64,000 nt of DNA from Novacetimonas maltaceti (GTDB lineage Bacteria > Pseudomonadota > Alphaproteobacteria > Acetobacterales > Acetobacteraceae): positions 1 to 64,000 of the forward strand of contig NZ_POTC01000007.1 of NCBI RefSeq assembly GCF_002906255.1. The letters are read 5' to 3'. A model generated the notes under the pieces. The model had not been told where the DNA came from, searched no databases, and worked only from the letters and a program-made list of their open reading frames with translations. The translations under genes and the position numbers were made by a program. Of the stretch, positions 18,389 through 29,405 are shown one piece after another (the first letter of the stretch is position 1; each line of letters opens with the position of its first letter).

Positions 18389-19840
18389 TCAGCCACCACC
18401 GCGCACGACGGGAATGTCGAGGTCGCGTATCTTCTTGCGCAGCGTGTTGCGGTTCAGCCCCAGCATCGCCGCCGCCTTGATCTGGTTGCCGCGCGTGGCC
18501 GACAGCGTCATGGTGATGAGCGGGCGTTCGACCTCCGCGATCACCTTGTCATAGATGTCATGCAGCGGCATGCCGTCCTGCCCGGTTTCAAGGAAATGGC
18601 GGATGTGCCGCCCCACCGCGTCCGACAGCGTCTCGTTATCACGGGGCACGCCTTCCGCCGCCGGGGTGGACATGGCCTGCGCCTCCGCCAGTTCATGCTC
18701 GATCAGGTCCGCGCCCAGCGTCTCCTGCGGATACAGCGCATTGAGCCTGCGCATCAGGTTTTCAAGCTCGCGCACGTTCCCCGGCCAGCGATAGGCCTGC
18801 AGGGGCGCGATCGCCGCGTCGTCGAGCATTTTCGCCGGCGTCCCGTCCTCCTGGCAGGCATTGAGGAAATGCCGCGCCAGCAGGGGGATGTCCTCCACCC
18901 GTTCACGCAGCGGCGGCAGGCGCATCGGCACGACGTTGAGGCGGTAGTACAGGTCCTCGCGGAATGTGCCGGCCCGGATCGCCTGGCGCAGGTCGCGATG
19001 GGTGGCAGCGATGATGCGCACGTTCGCCTGCACCGGCTGCACGCCGCCCACGGTCGTGAATTCCCCATCCTGCAGCACGCGCAAAAGCCGCGTCTGCGCC
19101 TCTGGCGGCATGTCCCCGATCTCGTCAAGGAACAGGGTGCCGCCCGCCGCCTGCTCGAACCGTCCGGCGACGCGACTGGTCGCCCCCGCGAACGCGCCGC
19201 GTTCATGGCCGAACAGTTCGCTTTCGATCATGTCGCGCGGGACGGCGGCCATGTTGATCGCGACGAACGGCCCGGCGCGGCGGCGGCCATATTCATGCAG
19301 CGCGCGCGCGACGAGTTCCTTGCCCGTGCCGCTCTCGCCCGAGATCATGACCGTCAGGTCCGACGTCGTCAGCCGCGCGATGATGCGGTAGATGTCCTGC
19401 ATCACGACCGAACGCCCGATCAGGGGCATCTGCTCCTCGGGCTGGGCCACGGCGGGCGCGGGCACGACGGTGGCGGGCGTCGCCAGCGCGCGCGCCACCA
19501 CGGCAAGGACTTCCTTCAGGTCGAACGGCTTGGGCAGGTATTCGAACGCCCCGCGCTGCGTCGCCTGCACGGCCGTCGTCAGCGTGGACTGCGCGCTCAT
19601 GACCACGACACGCAGGTCGGGCCGCACCCGGCGGATGCGCGGGATCAGGTCCAGCCCGTTGATGTCCGGCATCACGACATCGGTGATGACCAGGTCGCCT
19701 TCGCCTTCCTCCACCCACTGCCACAGGGTGGCGGCATGCGCCGTGGCGCGCACCTGGTATCCCGCGCGCCCAAGCGCCTGGCTGAGCACGGTGCGGATGG
19801 AACGGTCATCATCGGCAACAAGGATGGTCGGCAGCGACAT
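18389..19840 (-). CDS. ntrC: Nitrogen regulator NtrC with GAFAGA variant
   Basis: This 483-aa response regulator has a receiver domain (D54), an AAA+ domain with Walker A GESGTGKE (168-175) and Walker [12 protein letters not shown] (233-243), and a C-terminal Fis-like helix-turn-helix ([18 protein letters not shown]). The sigma-54 interaction loop reads GAFAGA (215-220) instead of GAFTGA; the threonine is normally essential for sigma-54 remodelling. The protein is otherwise complete. It may therefore activate through sigma-70, as NtrC of Rhodobacter does, or act mainly as a DNA-binding regulator. It is 98 bp downstream of ntrB. Confidence 0.93.
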   Translation of the reverse strand: MSLPTILVADDDRSIRTVLSQALGRAGYQVRATAHAATLWQWVEEGEGDLVITDVVMPDINGLDLIPRIRRVRPDLRVVVMSAQSTLTTAVQATQRGAFEYLPKPFDLKEVLAVVARALATPATVVPAPAVAQPEEQMPLIGRSVVMQDIYRIIARLTTSDLTVMISGESGTGKELVARALHEYGRRRAGPFVAINMAAVPRDMIESELFGHERGAFAGATSRVAGRFEQAAGGTLFLDEIGDMPPEAQTRLLRVLQDGEFTTVGGVQPVQANVRIIAATHRDLRQAIRAGTFREDLYYRLNVVPMRLPPLRERVEDIPLLARHFLNACQEDGTPAKMLDDAAIAPLQAYRWPGNVRELENLMRRLNALYPQETLGADLIEHELAEAQAMSTPAAEGVPRDNETLSDAVGRHIRHFLETGQDGMPLHDIYDKVIAEVERPLITMTLSATRGNQIKAAAMLGLNRNTLRKKIRDLDIPVVRGGG

Positions 19841-19938
19841 GGGGGCTTTACAGTCTTTCAGCTTTTCATGGCCCGGGCGCGTGAGGGAGAGGGGCTCGGG
19901 CGGATGTTCGTAACGGATCGGGGCAACGGCATGGCCCC

Positions 19939-21069
19939 TTACGGCATGTCGCGGTCTTCGGCCACCACCGGCAGGTGCAGCAGGACATCGGTCTGGCCCG
20001 GGCGGCTCTCGACCTCGATGACGCCGCCATGATCGCCCACGATCTTTCCCGCGAGCGCAAGTCCCAGCCCGCTGCCACTCGCATTGGTGGTCAGGAAGGG
20101 TTCGAACAGGTGCGGGCGGATGTTTTCGGGAATGCCCGGCCCGTTGTCGCGCACCGACACCAGCAGCGGCAGCTGCACCCGGCGCTTGCCCCCCACGGTG
20201 GAAACCCAGATGCCGGGGCGGTAGCTGGTGCTCAGCGTGATCTGCGCATCGGGCCGCGCGTCAGGGCCATGCAGGGCTTCGGCCGCGTTCTTCACAAGGT
20301 TGAGCAGCACCTGCACCAGCTGGTCGCGGTTGCCCCAGACCGGCGGGAGCGAGGGGTCATAGACCTCCTCGAAACGGATGTCGGCGGCGAATCCCTGCTG
20401 CGCAAGGCGGCGGACATGTTCAAGGACACGGTGGATATTGACGGGACGGCGCTCGATCGGCTTGTCGCTGAACATGTCCATCCGGTCCACGAGGTCGCGG
20501 ATGCGGTTGACCTCGTCCTGGATCAGGACCGCGAGTTCACGGTCCGCCTCCCCCACCGAACTTTCCAGCAACTGCGCGGCGCCACGGATGCCCGACAGCG
20601 GGTTCTTGACCTCATGCGCCAAGATGGCCGCCATGCCCGCCACGCTGCGGGCGGCGGAACGGAAGGTCAGCTGCCGGTCCAGCACGCGCGCGGCCGATGA
20701 ATCATGGAACGTGAGCACGACCGAACCCGGCTCCTCCATCATCGGCGCGCCATGGACGGTCACGCCCTCGCGGTGTAGGCGCGGCCCCTCCAGCGTGACT
20801 TCATGCTCCACCACGGTCTGTCCGTGGTCGCGCACCTGTTCGATCAGCAGGAAGACCGGATGGTCGGCGGGGATGATGTCCGTCAGGCGCATCTGCACCA
20901 GATGGGTGCGCGACATGCCAAGGAAGGGTTCGGCACTGGCGTTGACATAATGGATCGCCATGTCGCGCCCCACCACCATGACCGGCAGCGGCAGGGCGTC
21001 AAGGACGATGCGGCCGGGCCCGGTGACGGTCGCGGGCGTACAGAGGGGTGGGGTAGCCTGCCCCGTCAT
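19939..21069 (-). CDS. ntrB: Nitrogen-sensing histidine kinase NtrB
   Basis: This 376-aa cytoplasmic kinase has an N-terminal PAS domain ([20 protein letters not shown]) followed by HisKA ([19 protein letters not shown] with the phospho-His) and HATPase domains ([28 protein letters not shown]). In the family it senses PII protein and controls NtrC phosphorylation. Its ATG overlaps the dusB stop as ATGA, so the two are translationally coupled. Confidence 0.94.
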   Translation of the reverse strand: MTGQATPPLCTPATVTGPGRIVLDALPLPVMVVGRDMAIHYVNASAEPFLGMSRTHLVQMRLTDIIPADHPVFLLIEQVRDHGQTVVEHEVTLEGPRLHREGVTVHGAPMMEEPGSVVLTFHDSSAARVLDRQLTFRSAARSVAGMAAILAHEVKNPLSGIRGAAQLLESSVGEADRELAVLIQDEVNRIRDLVDRMDMFSDKPIERRPVNIHRVLEHVRRLAQQGFAADIRFEEVYDPSLPPVWGNRDQLVQVLLNLVKNAAEALHGPDARPDAQITLSTSYRPGIWVSTVGGKRRVQLPLLVSVRDNGPGIPENIRPHLFEPFLTTNASGSGLGLALAGKIVGDHGGVIEVESRPGQTDVLLHLPVVAEDRDMP

Positions 21070-22136
21070 GCCGCGCGTGCGCTCGGCCCGGTGCCGGAGT
21101 CCGCGCCGGTGGTGGACGGGCGCGGCCCGCGCACGTGCCCCGCAGCGATCTGGCGGTCATAGAATTCCCCGATCATCGACAGCGCCGCGCCCACCGTGTC
21201 CACGCGGTTGATCGCGGCCCTGAACCCGGCCGAATCCGGCAGGCCGGCGGAGTACCACGACACATGCTTGCGCGCCAGGCGCAGGCCGGGATGCGCGCCG
21301 AAATGCTCCACCATCATGTTGTAATGTTCGAGGACGATGCCCTTCTCCGTCGGCAGGTCGGGTTCCGCCACGATGACACCGCGCGTCAGCGCGGCGCCCA
21401 CCTGCGCCGGGAACCACGGGCGGCCATAGCAGCCGCGCCCGATCATCACCCCGTCGGCCCCGGACTGCGCCAGGGCTTCGCGCGCGTCGCCCACCGTCAG
21501 GATGTCGCCATTGACGATCACCGGCAGGTCGATCGCCTCCTTCACCTGCCGCACGAAGCGCCAGTCCGCCGTGCCGTTGTAGAACTGCTGGCGCGTGCGG
21601 CCATGCACGGTCACCATGCGGATCCCCGCCTCCTGCGCGATGCGCGCAAGGGTTGGCGCATTGAGGCTGTTATGGTCCCAGCCCATGCGCATCTTCAGCG
21701 TGACGGGCACGTCCACCGCGCGCACGACGGTGGCCAGCAGGCGCGCGGCCAGCGCCTCGTCACGCATCAGGGCGGAGCCCGCCTGCTGCCCCACGGCCAC
21801 CTTCTTGACCGGGCAGCCGAAATTGATGTCGATCAGGTTCGCGCCACGGTCCACCGCGATACGTGCGGCCTGCGCCATCGCGTCGGGGTCGCACCCGGCC
21901 AACTGCACGGCGTTGAGGCCATCGCCCGCGACCTCCGCCATGCGCAGGGTGTTGCTGTTTTCACGCACCATCGCCCATGACGCGATCATTTCCGACACGA
22001 CCAGCCCCGCGCCGAGGCGCCGCGCCAGACGCCGGAACGGCAGGTCGGTCACGCCGGACATGGGGGCAAGGATCACCGGCACGTCAATGACAGTGCCATT
22101 TCCCAGATCAATCGGCGACAACAGTTCAGATGACAT
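21066..22136 (-). CDS. dusB: tRNA-dihydrouridine synthase DusB (NifR3)
   Basis: This 356-aa FMN-dependent enzyme reduces uridine to dihydrouridine in the tRNA D-loop. The typical [20 protein letters not shown] start, [10 protein letters not shown] with the catalytic Cys, and [18 protein letters not shown] are present. I choose ATG 22136 ([13 protein letters not shown]), where the family alignment begins; the frame remains open upstream to 22244 but reads through the intergenic region. First gene of the dusB-ntrBC-ntrYX-hfq-hflX cluster. Confidence 0.93.
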   Translation of the reverse strand: MSSELLSPIDLGNGTVIDVPVILAPMSGVTDLPFRRLARRLGAGLVVSEMIASWAMVRENSNTLRMAEVAGDGLNAVQLAGCDPDAMAQAARIAVDRGANLIDINFGCPVKKVAVGQQAGSALMRDEALAARLLATVVRAVDVPVTLKMRMGWDHNSLNAPTLARIAQEAGIRMVTVHGRTRQQFYNGTADWRFVRQVKEAIDLPVIVNGDILTVGDAREALAQSGADGVMIGRGCYGRPWFPAQVGAALTRGVIVAEPDLPTEKGIVLEHYNMMVEHFGAHPGLRLARKHVSWYSAGLPDSAGFRAAINRVDTVGAALSMIGEFYDRQIAAGHVRGPRPSTTGADSGTGPSARAA

Positions 22137-22351
22137 CAAAAATCCGCTTTCCCCGGCGGCCTGCCGCCCGCACGCCACATGGCATGCACCGGGCACCACG
22201 CCAGCCGTCACCGGCCGGGACACGCCCCGCCGTCCAGACACCACAATGCTTATGATTTAGGCAGAATACCTTTTCCGTTTCCGTCACGCAATTGATGATA
22301 ATGCACAACGGGAACGAAATTGGCCGCCATGATGCTTGACGTCGGCGCGAC

Positions 22352-23560
22352 ATGGCCGCATTCCTGCCGACCATGCGTGTTGCAGCCATCCTCCTTGCCG
22401 CAGGCCAGGGCCGCCGTTTCAGCGCCCAGACCGCGTCCCCCGTCGCCAAGCAGTATCTGACGCTCGGCGGCAGGCCCGTCATCCGCCATGCCGCGGATGC
22501 CCTGATCCCGCATGTCCAGATCCTCCAGCCCGTGGGAGAGCGCGCGTCGCTTGACGGGGCGCTGTCGGGTCTGCGCACCGCAGGCGACGCCACCGCGGAC
22601 GGATGCACCATCCTCGACTGTGTCCCCGGCGGGGAAACACGACAGGAAAGCGTGCGCGCCGGCCTCGAGGCGCTCGACCGCCTGCCCGAAACACAGAAGC
22701 CCGACCTGGTGCTGATCCATGACGGCGCGCGCCCCTATGTCCCGGCAGAGGTCACGCGCGCGGTCATCGACGCGCTGTCGGCGCATGCGGGGGCCATTCC
22801 CGGCGTTCCCGTCGCGGACACGATCAAGCGCGTGCGCGATGGCGTCATCACCGACACCGTGCCGCGCACCGACCTTTACCGCGCGCAGACGCCGCAGGGT
22901 TTCCGCTTTGGCCTGCTGCGCGACCTGCATCGCGGGGCGGCGGCGTCGGATGCGACCGATGATGCGGCGCTGCTGGAAACCGCGGGGCACCATGTGGCCA
23001 TGGTCGCGGGGTCCGAAGACAATATCAAACTGACCTACAAGGAGGATCTGGTGCGACTGGAACGCCTGATCGGCCCGACCCTGCTGCCGCGCACGGGGCT
23101 GGGGTATGACGTGCATGCCTTCGCCGAGGGGCGTCCGCTGATCCTGTGTGGCATCACCGTGCCGCATACGCGCGGGCTTGCGGGACATTCGGACGCGGAT
23201 GTCGGCATCCATGCCCTGTGCGATGCGATCTATGGCGCGCTGGCCGAAGGGGATATCGGCCGCCATTTCCCGCCGAGCCAGAATGAATGGAAGGACGCCG
23301 ACAGCGCGCGCTTCCTGGTCCATGCGGGAGAGCGCATCCGCGCGCGCGGCGGCATGCTGATCAATGCCGACCTGACGCTGATCTGCGAACGGCCCAAGAT
23401 CGGCCCGCATGCACAGGCGATGCGCGAACGCCTGGCCGACCTGCTGCAGGTCGGCGTGGACCGGATTTCGGTCAAGGCGACAACCTCCGAACGCCTCGGC
23501 TTTACCGGGCGGGAAGAAGGCATCGCCTGCACCGCCGCCGTCAGCGTGCTGGTGCCCTGA
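22352..23560 (+). CDS. ispDF: Bifunctional IspD/IspF isoprenoid enzyme
   Basis: This 402-aa fusion catalyses two steps of the MEP isoprenoid pathway: MEP cytidylyltransferase (N-terminal, [13 protein letters not shown] and HDGARPYVP) and MECDP synthase (C-terminal, GLGYDVHAF with metal-binding D and H, then [14 protein letters not shown]). The fusion is common in alphaproteobacteria. Either ATG 22352 or 22373 may be the start; neither has a good Shine-Dalgarno sequence. It is divergent from dusB. Downstream is the degenerate repeat copy D, no other terminator. Confidence 0.94.
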   Translation: MAAFLPTMRVAAILLAAGQGRRFSAQTASPVAKQYLTLGGRPVIRHAADALIPHVQILQPVGERASLDGALSGLRTAGDATADGCTILDCVPGGETRQESVRAGLEALDRLPETQKPDLVLIHDGARPYVPAEVTRAVIDALSAHAGAIPGVPVADTIKRVRDGVITDTVPRTDLYRAQTPQGFRFGLLRDLHRGAAASDATDDAALLETAGHHVAMVAGSEDNIKLTYKEDLVRLERLIGPTLLPRTGLGYDVHAFAEGRPLILCGITVPHTRGLAGHSDADVGIHALCDAIYGALAEGDIGRHFPPSQNEWKDADSARFLVHAGERIRARGGMLINADLTLICERPKIGPHAQAMRERLADLLQVGVDRISVKATTSERLGFTGREEGIACTAAVSVLVP

Positions 23561-23584
23561 ACCTTTTGATAAGGTGACAGACGT

Positions 23585-23652
23585 TTATGGGTGCCGCCTT
23601 TTTTAAAAAGGCGGCATTCTTTTTTGCAAAAAGCTTAACCAGAACCTCCTGT
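23585..23652 (-). repeat. Structured repeat, copy D (degenerate)
   Basis: TGGGTGCCGCC and hairpin 2 (GCCGCC...GGCGGC) are preserved in reverse orientation, but the left arm of hairpin 1 is deleted (only AAAAAGCTTAACCAGAACC remains) and the outer arms no longer pair. It lies between convergent ispDF (about 24 bp) and the ATP12 gene (a few bases from its stop). Confidence 0.65.
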
Positions 23653-23655
23653 CCG

Positions 23656-24423
23656 TCATCCCTTCCGGGCGAGTTCGAGGAACGACCATGCTTCGGCGAC
23701 TTCGCGCGTCGTGGCCGCCAGCATGGCTTCAAGCTGCGCGTCGTGCCCCCAGATTTCCATCTGCGTGCGTTCGTCAAGTGTCGCGACCTGTGCCGCGCGT
23801 GCGGCGTCACATGCCCCCGCCACCAGCGCAAGCCCGAGCACGAGGCTCTTCATCGCAGGCACCATGACGCCAAGCGCGGCAAGCGTCGCATCGTCATAAC
23901 CGCGCAGGATGGTCCCCAGCGCCTCCAGCGCCTGCGGCGTCTGGGTGATGGGCATGACCCCTTCGGTCGTGCGCAGCGCAATGCCGTACCGCGCCCGCAG
24001 CCAGTCAAGCCACGGCGTCCACTGCGCCGCCTGGCGTTCGCACAATGTGGCCGGGTGCGTCGCGCGATAGCACAGCAGTTCGCCATTGGCATATTGCAAC
24101 AGGGCCGTGACCGTGGCCTCCCGGTCGGGGGCGATGCGTTCGATCATCGTGCCCGCGATCCGCGTCAGGGGCAGGTCCTCCGGCGTGAACTCGCCCCCCT
24201 TCCTGCCATCCCCTGCCTGCGCCCATTCGTCAGCCAGCGCCTGCGCCAGCGCACGGCCGTGCACCAGCAGCAACGCACGCCCCGGCAGCCGCACCGGCCT
24301 GCCATCAAGGTGGACGGTATGGCCCGTCCCCTCCGCCGCCACGGTTGCGCTGTCCCAGAAACGCCTGCGTGCTGCCGGCTTTCCGGCCGGCGTTGGCGAT
24401 GTGTGCTGCGTCGTATCCGTCAA
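23656..24423 (-). CDS. ATP12-family F1-ATPase assembly chaperone
   Basis: This 255-aa protein matches the ATP12 family, which assists assembly of the F1 alpha subunit in alphaproteobacteria and mitochondria. Recognisable segments are LDGRPVRLPGRALL, LADEWAQAG, PLTRIAGTMIERI, LLCYRA and the C-terminal EIWGHDAQLE. Its start codon overlaps the stop of the upstream AsmA-like gene as ATGA. No catalytic motif is expected. Confidence 0.9.
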   Translation of the reverse strand: MTDTTQHTSPTPAGKPAARRRFWDSATVAAEGTGHTVHLDGRPVRLPGRALLLVHGRALAQALADEWAQAGDGRKGGEFTPEDLPLTRIAGTMIERIAPDREATVTALLQYANGELLCYRATHPATLCERQAAQWTPWLDWLRARYGIALRTTEGVMPITQTPQALEALGTILRGYDDATLAALGVMVPAMKSLVLGLALVAGACDAARAAQVATLDERTQMEIWGHDAQLEAMLAATTREVAEAWSFLELARKG

Positions 24424-26885
24424 TGTATCAGTCCCAGTCCCTTGAGCAGGTCTTTTGCCTTGTTAATCTTCTGCGCGGCCTTGGGGTTGTCACGCACCAG
24501 GCTGCCGACATCGCCGGTGGGCTGTGGCGCGGCCCCCGTGGGTTCAGGGCCTGCCTGCCCCTCACGCGCGGCCTTCAGCGTGGCGGGGCACAGGTCGGGG
24601 ATGCCGCCCTTCCCCGCTGCACCGCCCAGCAGCAGGCCGATGGCATAACGCCCATCCGCCCCTGCATCCATGCGCGGACGCGGCGCGGACAGCGTGCCGC
24701 CCACGCGCACCGGCACCGAGGCCCCCGTCCCGCCGATCACGACCTGCGGCACCAGCCGCATGTCCAGCGCATAGGACGCAAGCCCCACGCTGCCCTGTCC
24801 CGTCATGCTGAGCATGGAGGTCTGCAGGCCGAGCGTATCAATCGTGGCCTGCCCCCTTGCCATGGCCATGTGCAGCCCGAAGCAGCGCAGCGGGATCGCA
24901 CCCGTCCCCGTAACACCCCGTGCCGCCTGCCCCAGCAGCGACCCGAGCGCCGCGCCATCGATCGTGCCGTTGACCAGCGAAGCGCCCATATGCCCGTCCA
25001 TGCTGGTACGCAGTTCGGCGGGTGTGTTCCCACGTGCGGTGGCTTCCCCCACCAACTGGAACGCCCCCTGCACCGCCATGGGCATGCCGGCATGCTGCTC
25101 GATCCATGTCGCGGGCAGCACCAGCGTGCCGATGGTGCCGGACACGACCGGCACGTCACCCGAGGCATCGACCGACAGGCGGCCCGAAACCCTGCGTCCC
25201 GTGCCCGTGGCCTGCAACGGGTCGATGTTCAGACGCCCTTCGCGCAGGGCAATGTGCATCAGCGCCTGGCGGTAGGTGTCCCCGGCCAGTTTCATCTGCG
25301 CCACGCTGACACGCACATCCATGTCGATGTCACGCAGGCGTTCAAACGCGATGCGCCCCTCCCCCGGCTTCTGTTGCGCGGGGCCGGGCGCGGGAGGGCG
25401 TGCCGGGACGGATGTCCCGCGCAGGGCGTCAAGGTCCAGCCAGCTTGCATCCACCGCGCCGCTGACCTGCGGGACGCCGCCATGCCCGCCATGGACATTC
25501 ATGTCCAGCGTGCCCGTCAGCGCAAGCTGCGTGCTGCGGACATTGAGGTCCGACAGGGCGAAATGCGCGCCATTGCCGTCACTGACGAGGTGGGTCGTCG
25601 CCTCCAGATGGTCCAGCGCCGCGCCATCGGGCAGCGCAAGGTGCGTCGATGACGCCGTCACGTTCACCACCGCGCGCGCGCCACCCAGCATCCCTGCAAC
25701 CCGCATCGACCCCACCGCGCCCGACAGGTCCACCGACATCGGCAACGGGTCCGACAGGTGCGTCAGCACGGCATGCTGCGCCTGTCCCAGCGAACCGAAC
25801 GACGCGGCCAGCTTCAGGTCCTGCCCGTTCCAGAGGCCGGTGCCCGCGATGGACAACGCCTCCTTCGGGCCTGCGGCATCGGCCGACAGGCGGTCGACCT
25901 GCAGCCCGGACAGGTACTGCCCGGCATCGAACGCCCCGGTGCGCAGGTGCAGCGCCTGCACCTGCGGGACGATTTTCGTCTCCGTGGGGGCGGCGCCATC
26001 GACAACATGCGCGGACAGGGTGACATCGCGCGCGGCAGGCACGTCATACCCCCCAAGCCATGGCGCAAGGTCCGCGAGGCGGGCGGCCTGCGCGTCGATC
26101 TTCAGGTCATATCCCTTCGCCCGGTCGGGATCGGCCACGCTGCCATCGAGCGTGAGGGTGCCTGCGGGCTGTCCATGCCCGGCAAGGGCCATCTGGAAAT
26201 GCACCGGCCATGGCGCGTCCCCTGCCGCGCGCTGCGTCAGGGAAATGGCCCCCGTATGGCCCGACAGGGTGAACCTCGCGCCATCGCGCGCGCCCGAGAT
26301 GTCGAACGCTGGCCGCGCGCCATCAAGGCCATCGACCCGGACATGGTCCAGCGCCAGTTGCGTCTTCACCCCACCCAGGCGGTCATCCCATCCCACAGTC
26401 GCATCACTGACGCGCAGGCTGCCAATCCGCACCACCCATGGCGTGCGGGAGGCGGCGGCCCCGGACGCTGGCTGCGCGGCGGTGGGGGTCATGCGCCAGT
26501 TCGCCTGCCCGTCGGCATCGCGGCGCAGGTTCAGCACGGGATGGTCCAGCGTGACGTTTTCAAGCTGCATGCGATGATGCACAAGCGCCATCAGCCCTAC
26601 ATCAGCCTTCAGGGTGCGCGCGCTGAACATCGGCGCGCCACCTGCCCCCTGCCTGTCCGCAAGGGCAATGTCATGCACGTAGACGGAGGCGGGGAAGGCA
26701 TGCACATCCACCGAACCGAGTGTGACTTCACGCCCGGTCTGGCGTTCGATCGCCGCAATGGCGCGCGCACGCAACGCCTGCGGGTCAAGCATGGCATGCA
26801 GGGCAAAGGCACCGCCCCCCGCCACCACGATGATCGCGGCGGCGGACGCCAGCAGGCCACGCCGCAGAGTTGCGCTGTTCGCCAT
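24420..26885 (-). CDS. AsmA-family envelope protein
   Basis: This 821-aa protein has an N-terminal membrane anchor (GLLASAAAIIVVAGGGAFAL) followed by an AsmA domain with IERQTGREVTLGSVDVHAFP and a long beta-rich region of repeated amphipathic strands. AsmA-like proteins in the bridge-like lipid-transfer superfamily act in phospholipid transport between envelope membranes. The C-terminal AsmA_2 region (GSVGLASYALDMRLVPQV) is present. It overlaps the ATP12 gene by 4 bp, which suggests co-translation; there is no known functional link. Confidence 0.87.
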   Translation of the reverse strand: MANSATLRRGLLASAAAIIVVAGGGAFALHAMLDPQALRARAIAAIERQTGREVTLGSVDVHAFPASVYVHDIALADRQGAGGAPMFSARTLKADVGLMALVHHRMQLENVTLDHPVLNLRRDADGQANWRMTPTAAQPASGAAASRTPWVVRIGSLRVSDATVGWDDRLGGVKTQLALDHVRVDGLDGARPAFDISGARDGARFTLSGHTGAISLTQRAAGDAPWPVHFQMALAGHGQPAGTLTLDGSVADPDRAKGYDLKIDAQAARLADLAPWLGGYDVPAARDVTLSAHVVDGAAPTETKIVPQVQALHLRTGAFDAGQYLSGLQVDRLSADAAGPKEALSIAGTGLWNGQDLKLAASFGSLGQAQHAVLTHLSDPLPMSVDLSGAVGSMRVAGMLGGARAVVNVTASSTHLALPDGAALDHLEATTHLVSDGNGAHFALSDLNVRSTQLALTGTLDMNVHGGHGGVPQVSGAVDASWLDLDALRGTSVPARPPAPGPAQQKPGEGRIAFERLRDIDMDVRVSVAQMKLAGDTYRQALMHIALREGRLNIDPLQATGTGRRVSGRLSVDASGDVPVVSGTIGTLVLPATWIEQHAGMPMAVQGAFQLVGEATARGNTPAELRTSMDGHMGASLVNGTIDGAALGSLLGQAARGVTGTGAIPLRCFGLHMAMARGQATIDTLGLQTSMLSMTGQGSVGLASYALDMRLVPQVVIGGTGASVPVRVGGTLSAPRPRMDAGADGRYAIGLLLGGAAGKGGIPDLCPATLKAAREGQAGPEPTGAAPQPTGDVGSLVRDNPKAAQKINKAKDLLKGLGLIH

Positions 26886-26939
26886 GTTCCCCTACCCGTC
26901 CCGTGCGTTGCCCGTGGCGGTGGAATTACCGCCGTGGGG

Positions 26940-27917
26940 TCATGTGCGCTGCGGCGCGGGCGCCGCAGGCGCTGCAAAGCCAAGCTGGCGGAACGTGTCC
27001 TTCATGTGCGCAGGCAGGTCCGCCGACACCACCAGTCGCCCCCCCGCCGGGTGCGGCAGGTCCAGCATGCGCGCATGCAGGTGCAACTGGTCGGGGAAGC
27101 CCTCCACATGGGCACGGTCATCGCCATATTTCGGGTCGCCAAGGATCGGGGTGCCCAGCGCCTCGCAATGCACGCGAAGCTGGTGTGTGCGCCCCGTCAG
27201 CGGCGACAGCGCAAGCCATGACAGCTTTCGCCCCGCCGCGTCCAGCACTTCATATTCCGACAGCGCATGCACCGCGTCCTTGTCGCGCCGCCCGGCGACG
27301 ACCATGATCGCCCCCGCCCCCGCGCCAAGGCGGGTCAGGGGCTGGTCGATCACGCCGGATGCGGGCGTGGGACGGCCCACCGTCACGGCCCAGTACACCT
27401 TGCGCACGTCGCGCGAACGAAAGGACGCCGCAAGCTTCGCCGCCACACCGGGCGTGCGCGCCAGCAAAAGCAGCCCCGACGTGTCACGGTCGATACGGTG
27501 GACAAGGCGCGGGCGCGGGTCATCGGGCTGGTCCTTCAACCCGTCGAGCAGCCCGTCGATATGATGGGTGATGCCCGGCCCGCCCTGCACGGCGATGCCA
27601 GCGGGCTTGTTCAGGACGATCACCTGGTCATCGCTGTAGATCACCATCCTGCGGATTTCACGCACCTGGCGTTCATCAAGCGCCCTGTGCGTCACCGGTG
27701 GGGGGCGACTGGCCTGCGGGATGGGGGGCACGCGCACCGCCTGGCCGGGGGCAAGGCGGGTGGACGTGCTGACACGCCCGCCATCGACACGGATCTGTCC
27801 CGTGCGGCACAGCTTCTGCAGCGCGCCCTGCGTCAGGTGCGGGTAATGGCGCCTGAACCAGCGGTCAAGGCGGATATCGGCTTCGTCATCACTGACGGTA
27901 AGGGTCACGACACTCAT
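26940..27917 (-). CDS. rluC: RluC-type 23S rRNA pseudouridine synthase
   Basis: This 325-aa second RluA-family synthase has an N-terminal S4 domain (IRLDRWFRRHYPHLTQGALQ), the catalytic motif HRIDRDTSGLLLLAR and GRTHQLRVHCEALG. The most likely target is RluC (sites 955/2504/2580). ATG 27917 overlaps the rarA stop as ATGA; a longer frame to 27947 would overlap rarA further. It is not closely similar to the RluD-type protein at 3.7 kb. Confidence 0.87.
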   Translation of the reverse strand: MSVVTLTVSDDEADIRLDRWFRRHYPHLTQGALQKLCRTGQIRVDGGRVSTSTRLAPGQAVRVPPIPQASRPPPVTHRALDERQVREIRRMVIYSDDQVIVLNKPAGIAVQGGPGITHHIDGLLDGLKDQPDDPRPRLVHRIDRDTSGLLLLARTPGVAAKLAASFRSRDVRKVYWAVTVGRPTPASGVIDQPLTRLGAGAGAIMVVAGRRDKDAVHALSEYEVLDAAGRKLSWLALSPLTGRTHQLRVHCEALGTPILGDPKYGDDRAHVEGFPDQLHLHARMLDLPHPAGGRLVVSADLPAHMKDTFRQLGFAAPAAPAPQRT

Positions 27918-29275
27918 GACCCACGGCTTTCGCGCACTCTGTCCCAACTGTCCAGACGTCGCGCGACCTCGCGTTCATATCCGCGCCCCGTGGGACGGTA
28001 AAATTGCGGGCGGCGCATGCCGTCGGGGAAGTAGTTCTGGCCCGAAATCCCCTCCGCCTGGTCATGGTCGTATTCATATCCCTTGCCATAGCCGATATCC
28101 TTCATCAGCTTCGTCGGCGCATTGAGGATATGGGCGGGCGGCATCAGGCTGCCGGTGGCGCGCGCGGCGCGGCGCGCACGGCCATAGGCGACATAGACCG
28201 CATTCGATTTCGGCGCCGTGGACAGGTGCACCACAAGCTGCGCCAGCGCCAGTTCCCCTTCGGGCGAGCCCATGCGCTCGTACGTCTCCCACGCGGCAAC
28301 CGCCAGCGGCAGGGCCTGCGGGTCGGCCATGCCCACGTCCTCCGCCGCGAAGCGCGTCAGGCGGCGGGCGATGTAGCGCGGGTCCTCCCCCCCTTCGAGC
28401 ATCCGGGCGAACCAGTACAGCGCCGCATCCGGGTCCGAACCGCGCATGGACTTATGCAATGCGGAGATGAGGTTGTAATGCTCATCGCGGTCCTTGTCGT
28501 ACAGCGCCGCACGTTTTGCCAGCAGCCGTGACAGGGATTGCGGGTCGAACACCGTATCGCCCGGTTGCGCCAGAATCTGCTCGACCATGTTCAGCAGGTA
28601 GCGCCCGTCCCCATCGGCCATGGCGCGCAATGTCGCGCGCGCGGGCGGCGTCAGCGGCAGGGCGCGGCCGGTTTCCGCCTCTGCCCGGCACAGCAGTTGT
28701 TCAAGCGCCGCATCGTCCAGTCGGCGCAGCACCAGCACCTGGCAGCGCGACAGCAGCGCGCCATTGAGCGCAAAGGACGGGTTTTCCGTCGTGGCGCCGA
28801 CCAGCACCACCGTCCCGTCCTCGACCACCGGCAGGAACCCGTCCTGCTGCGCGCGGTTGAAGCGGTGGATTTCATCCACGAACAGCAGCGTGCCTTCGCC
28901 AGTGGCCGCGCGGCGGCGCGCATCCTCGAACGCGCGCTTGAGGTCGGCCACACCGGAAAAGACCGCCGAAATCTGCACGAAGCGCAGGCCCGCCGCATGG
29001 GCCAGCAGGCGCGCGATGGTCGTCTTGCCAACACCCGGGCCGCCCCACAGGATCAGGCTGGCGAGGCTGTGGTTGCGCAGCATCAGGCTCAGCGTGCCTT
29101 CGGGGCCAAGCAGGTGATCCTGCCCCACCACCTGGTCCAGCGCCTCCGGCCGCAGGCGGTCCGCAAGCGGGCGGTGGCGTGATGCGGACTCGCCCCCGCG
29201 TCCTGTCGCGGGCGCGGCCTGGGGACGCGCCATGTCCGGCATGTCCCCGAACAGGTCCTGGGTGGGATCGTGCAT
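27914..29275 (-). CDS. rarA: Replication-associated recombination protein RarA (MgsA)
   Basis: This 453-aa AAA+ ATPase belongs to the clamp-loader-like family that acts at stalled replication forks. It has Walker A GGPGVGKTT, Walker B VDEIHRFNRAQQD, sensor 1 ATTENPSF and the C-terminal segment NAPTKLMKDIGYGKGYEYDHD. Start at 29275 (MHDPTQDLFGD) gives normal length; the frame stays open to 29599 through repeat copy E and is not coding there. It overlaps the RluC-type gene by 4 bp. Confidence 0.94.
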   Translation of the reverse strand: MHDPTQDLFGDMPDMARPQAAPATGRGGESASRHRPLADRLRPEALDQVVGQDHLLGPEGTLSLMLRNHSLASLILWGGPGVGKTTIARLLAHAAGLRFVQISAVFSGVADLKRAFEDARRRAATGEGTLLFVDEIHRFNRAQQDGFLPVVEDGTVVLVGATTENPSFALNGALLSRCQVLVLRRLDDAALEQLLCRAEAETGRALPLTPPARATLRAMADGDGRYLLNMVEQILAQPGDTVFDPQSLSRLLAKRAALYDKDRDEHYNLISALHKSMRGSDPDAALYWFARMLEGGEDPRYIARRLTRFAAEDVGMADPQALPLAVAAWETYERMGSPEGELALAQLVVHLSTAPKSNAVYVAYGRARRAARATGSLMPPAHILNAPTKLMKDIGYGKGYEYDHDQAEGISGQNYFPDGMRRPQFYRPTGRGYEREVARRLDSWDRVRESRGS

Positions 29276-29405
29276 GGGCTGTGTCTTGTTCCATGAAAAG
29301 AAGGACGCCACGTCACAACGCGGCGCGTCAGCATGACATATAGGAACACAAACGGCGCGATACACCCCATGCGCCAGACAAAGGTGACGGGTTAGTAAAA
29401 AGAAG

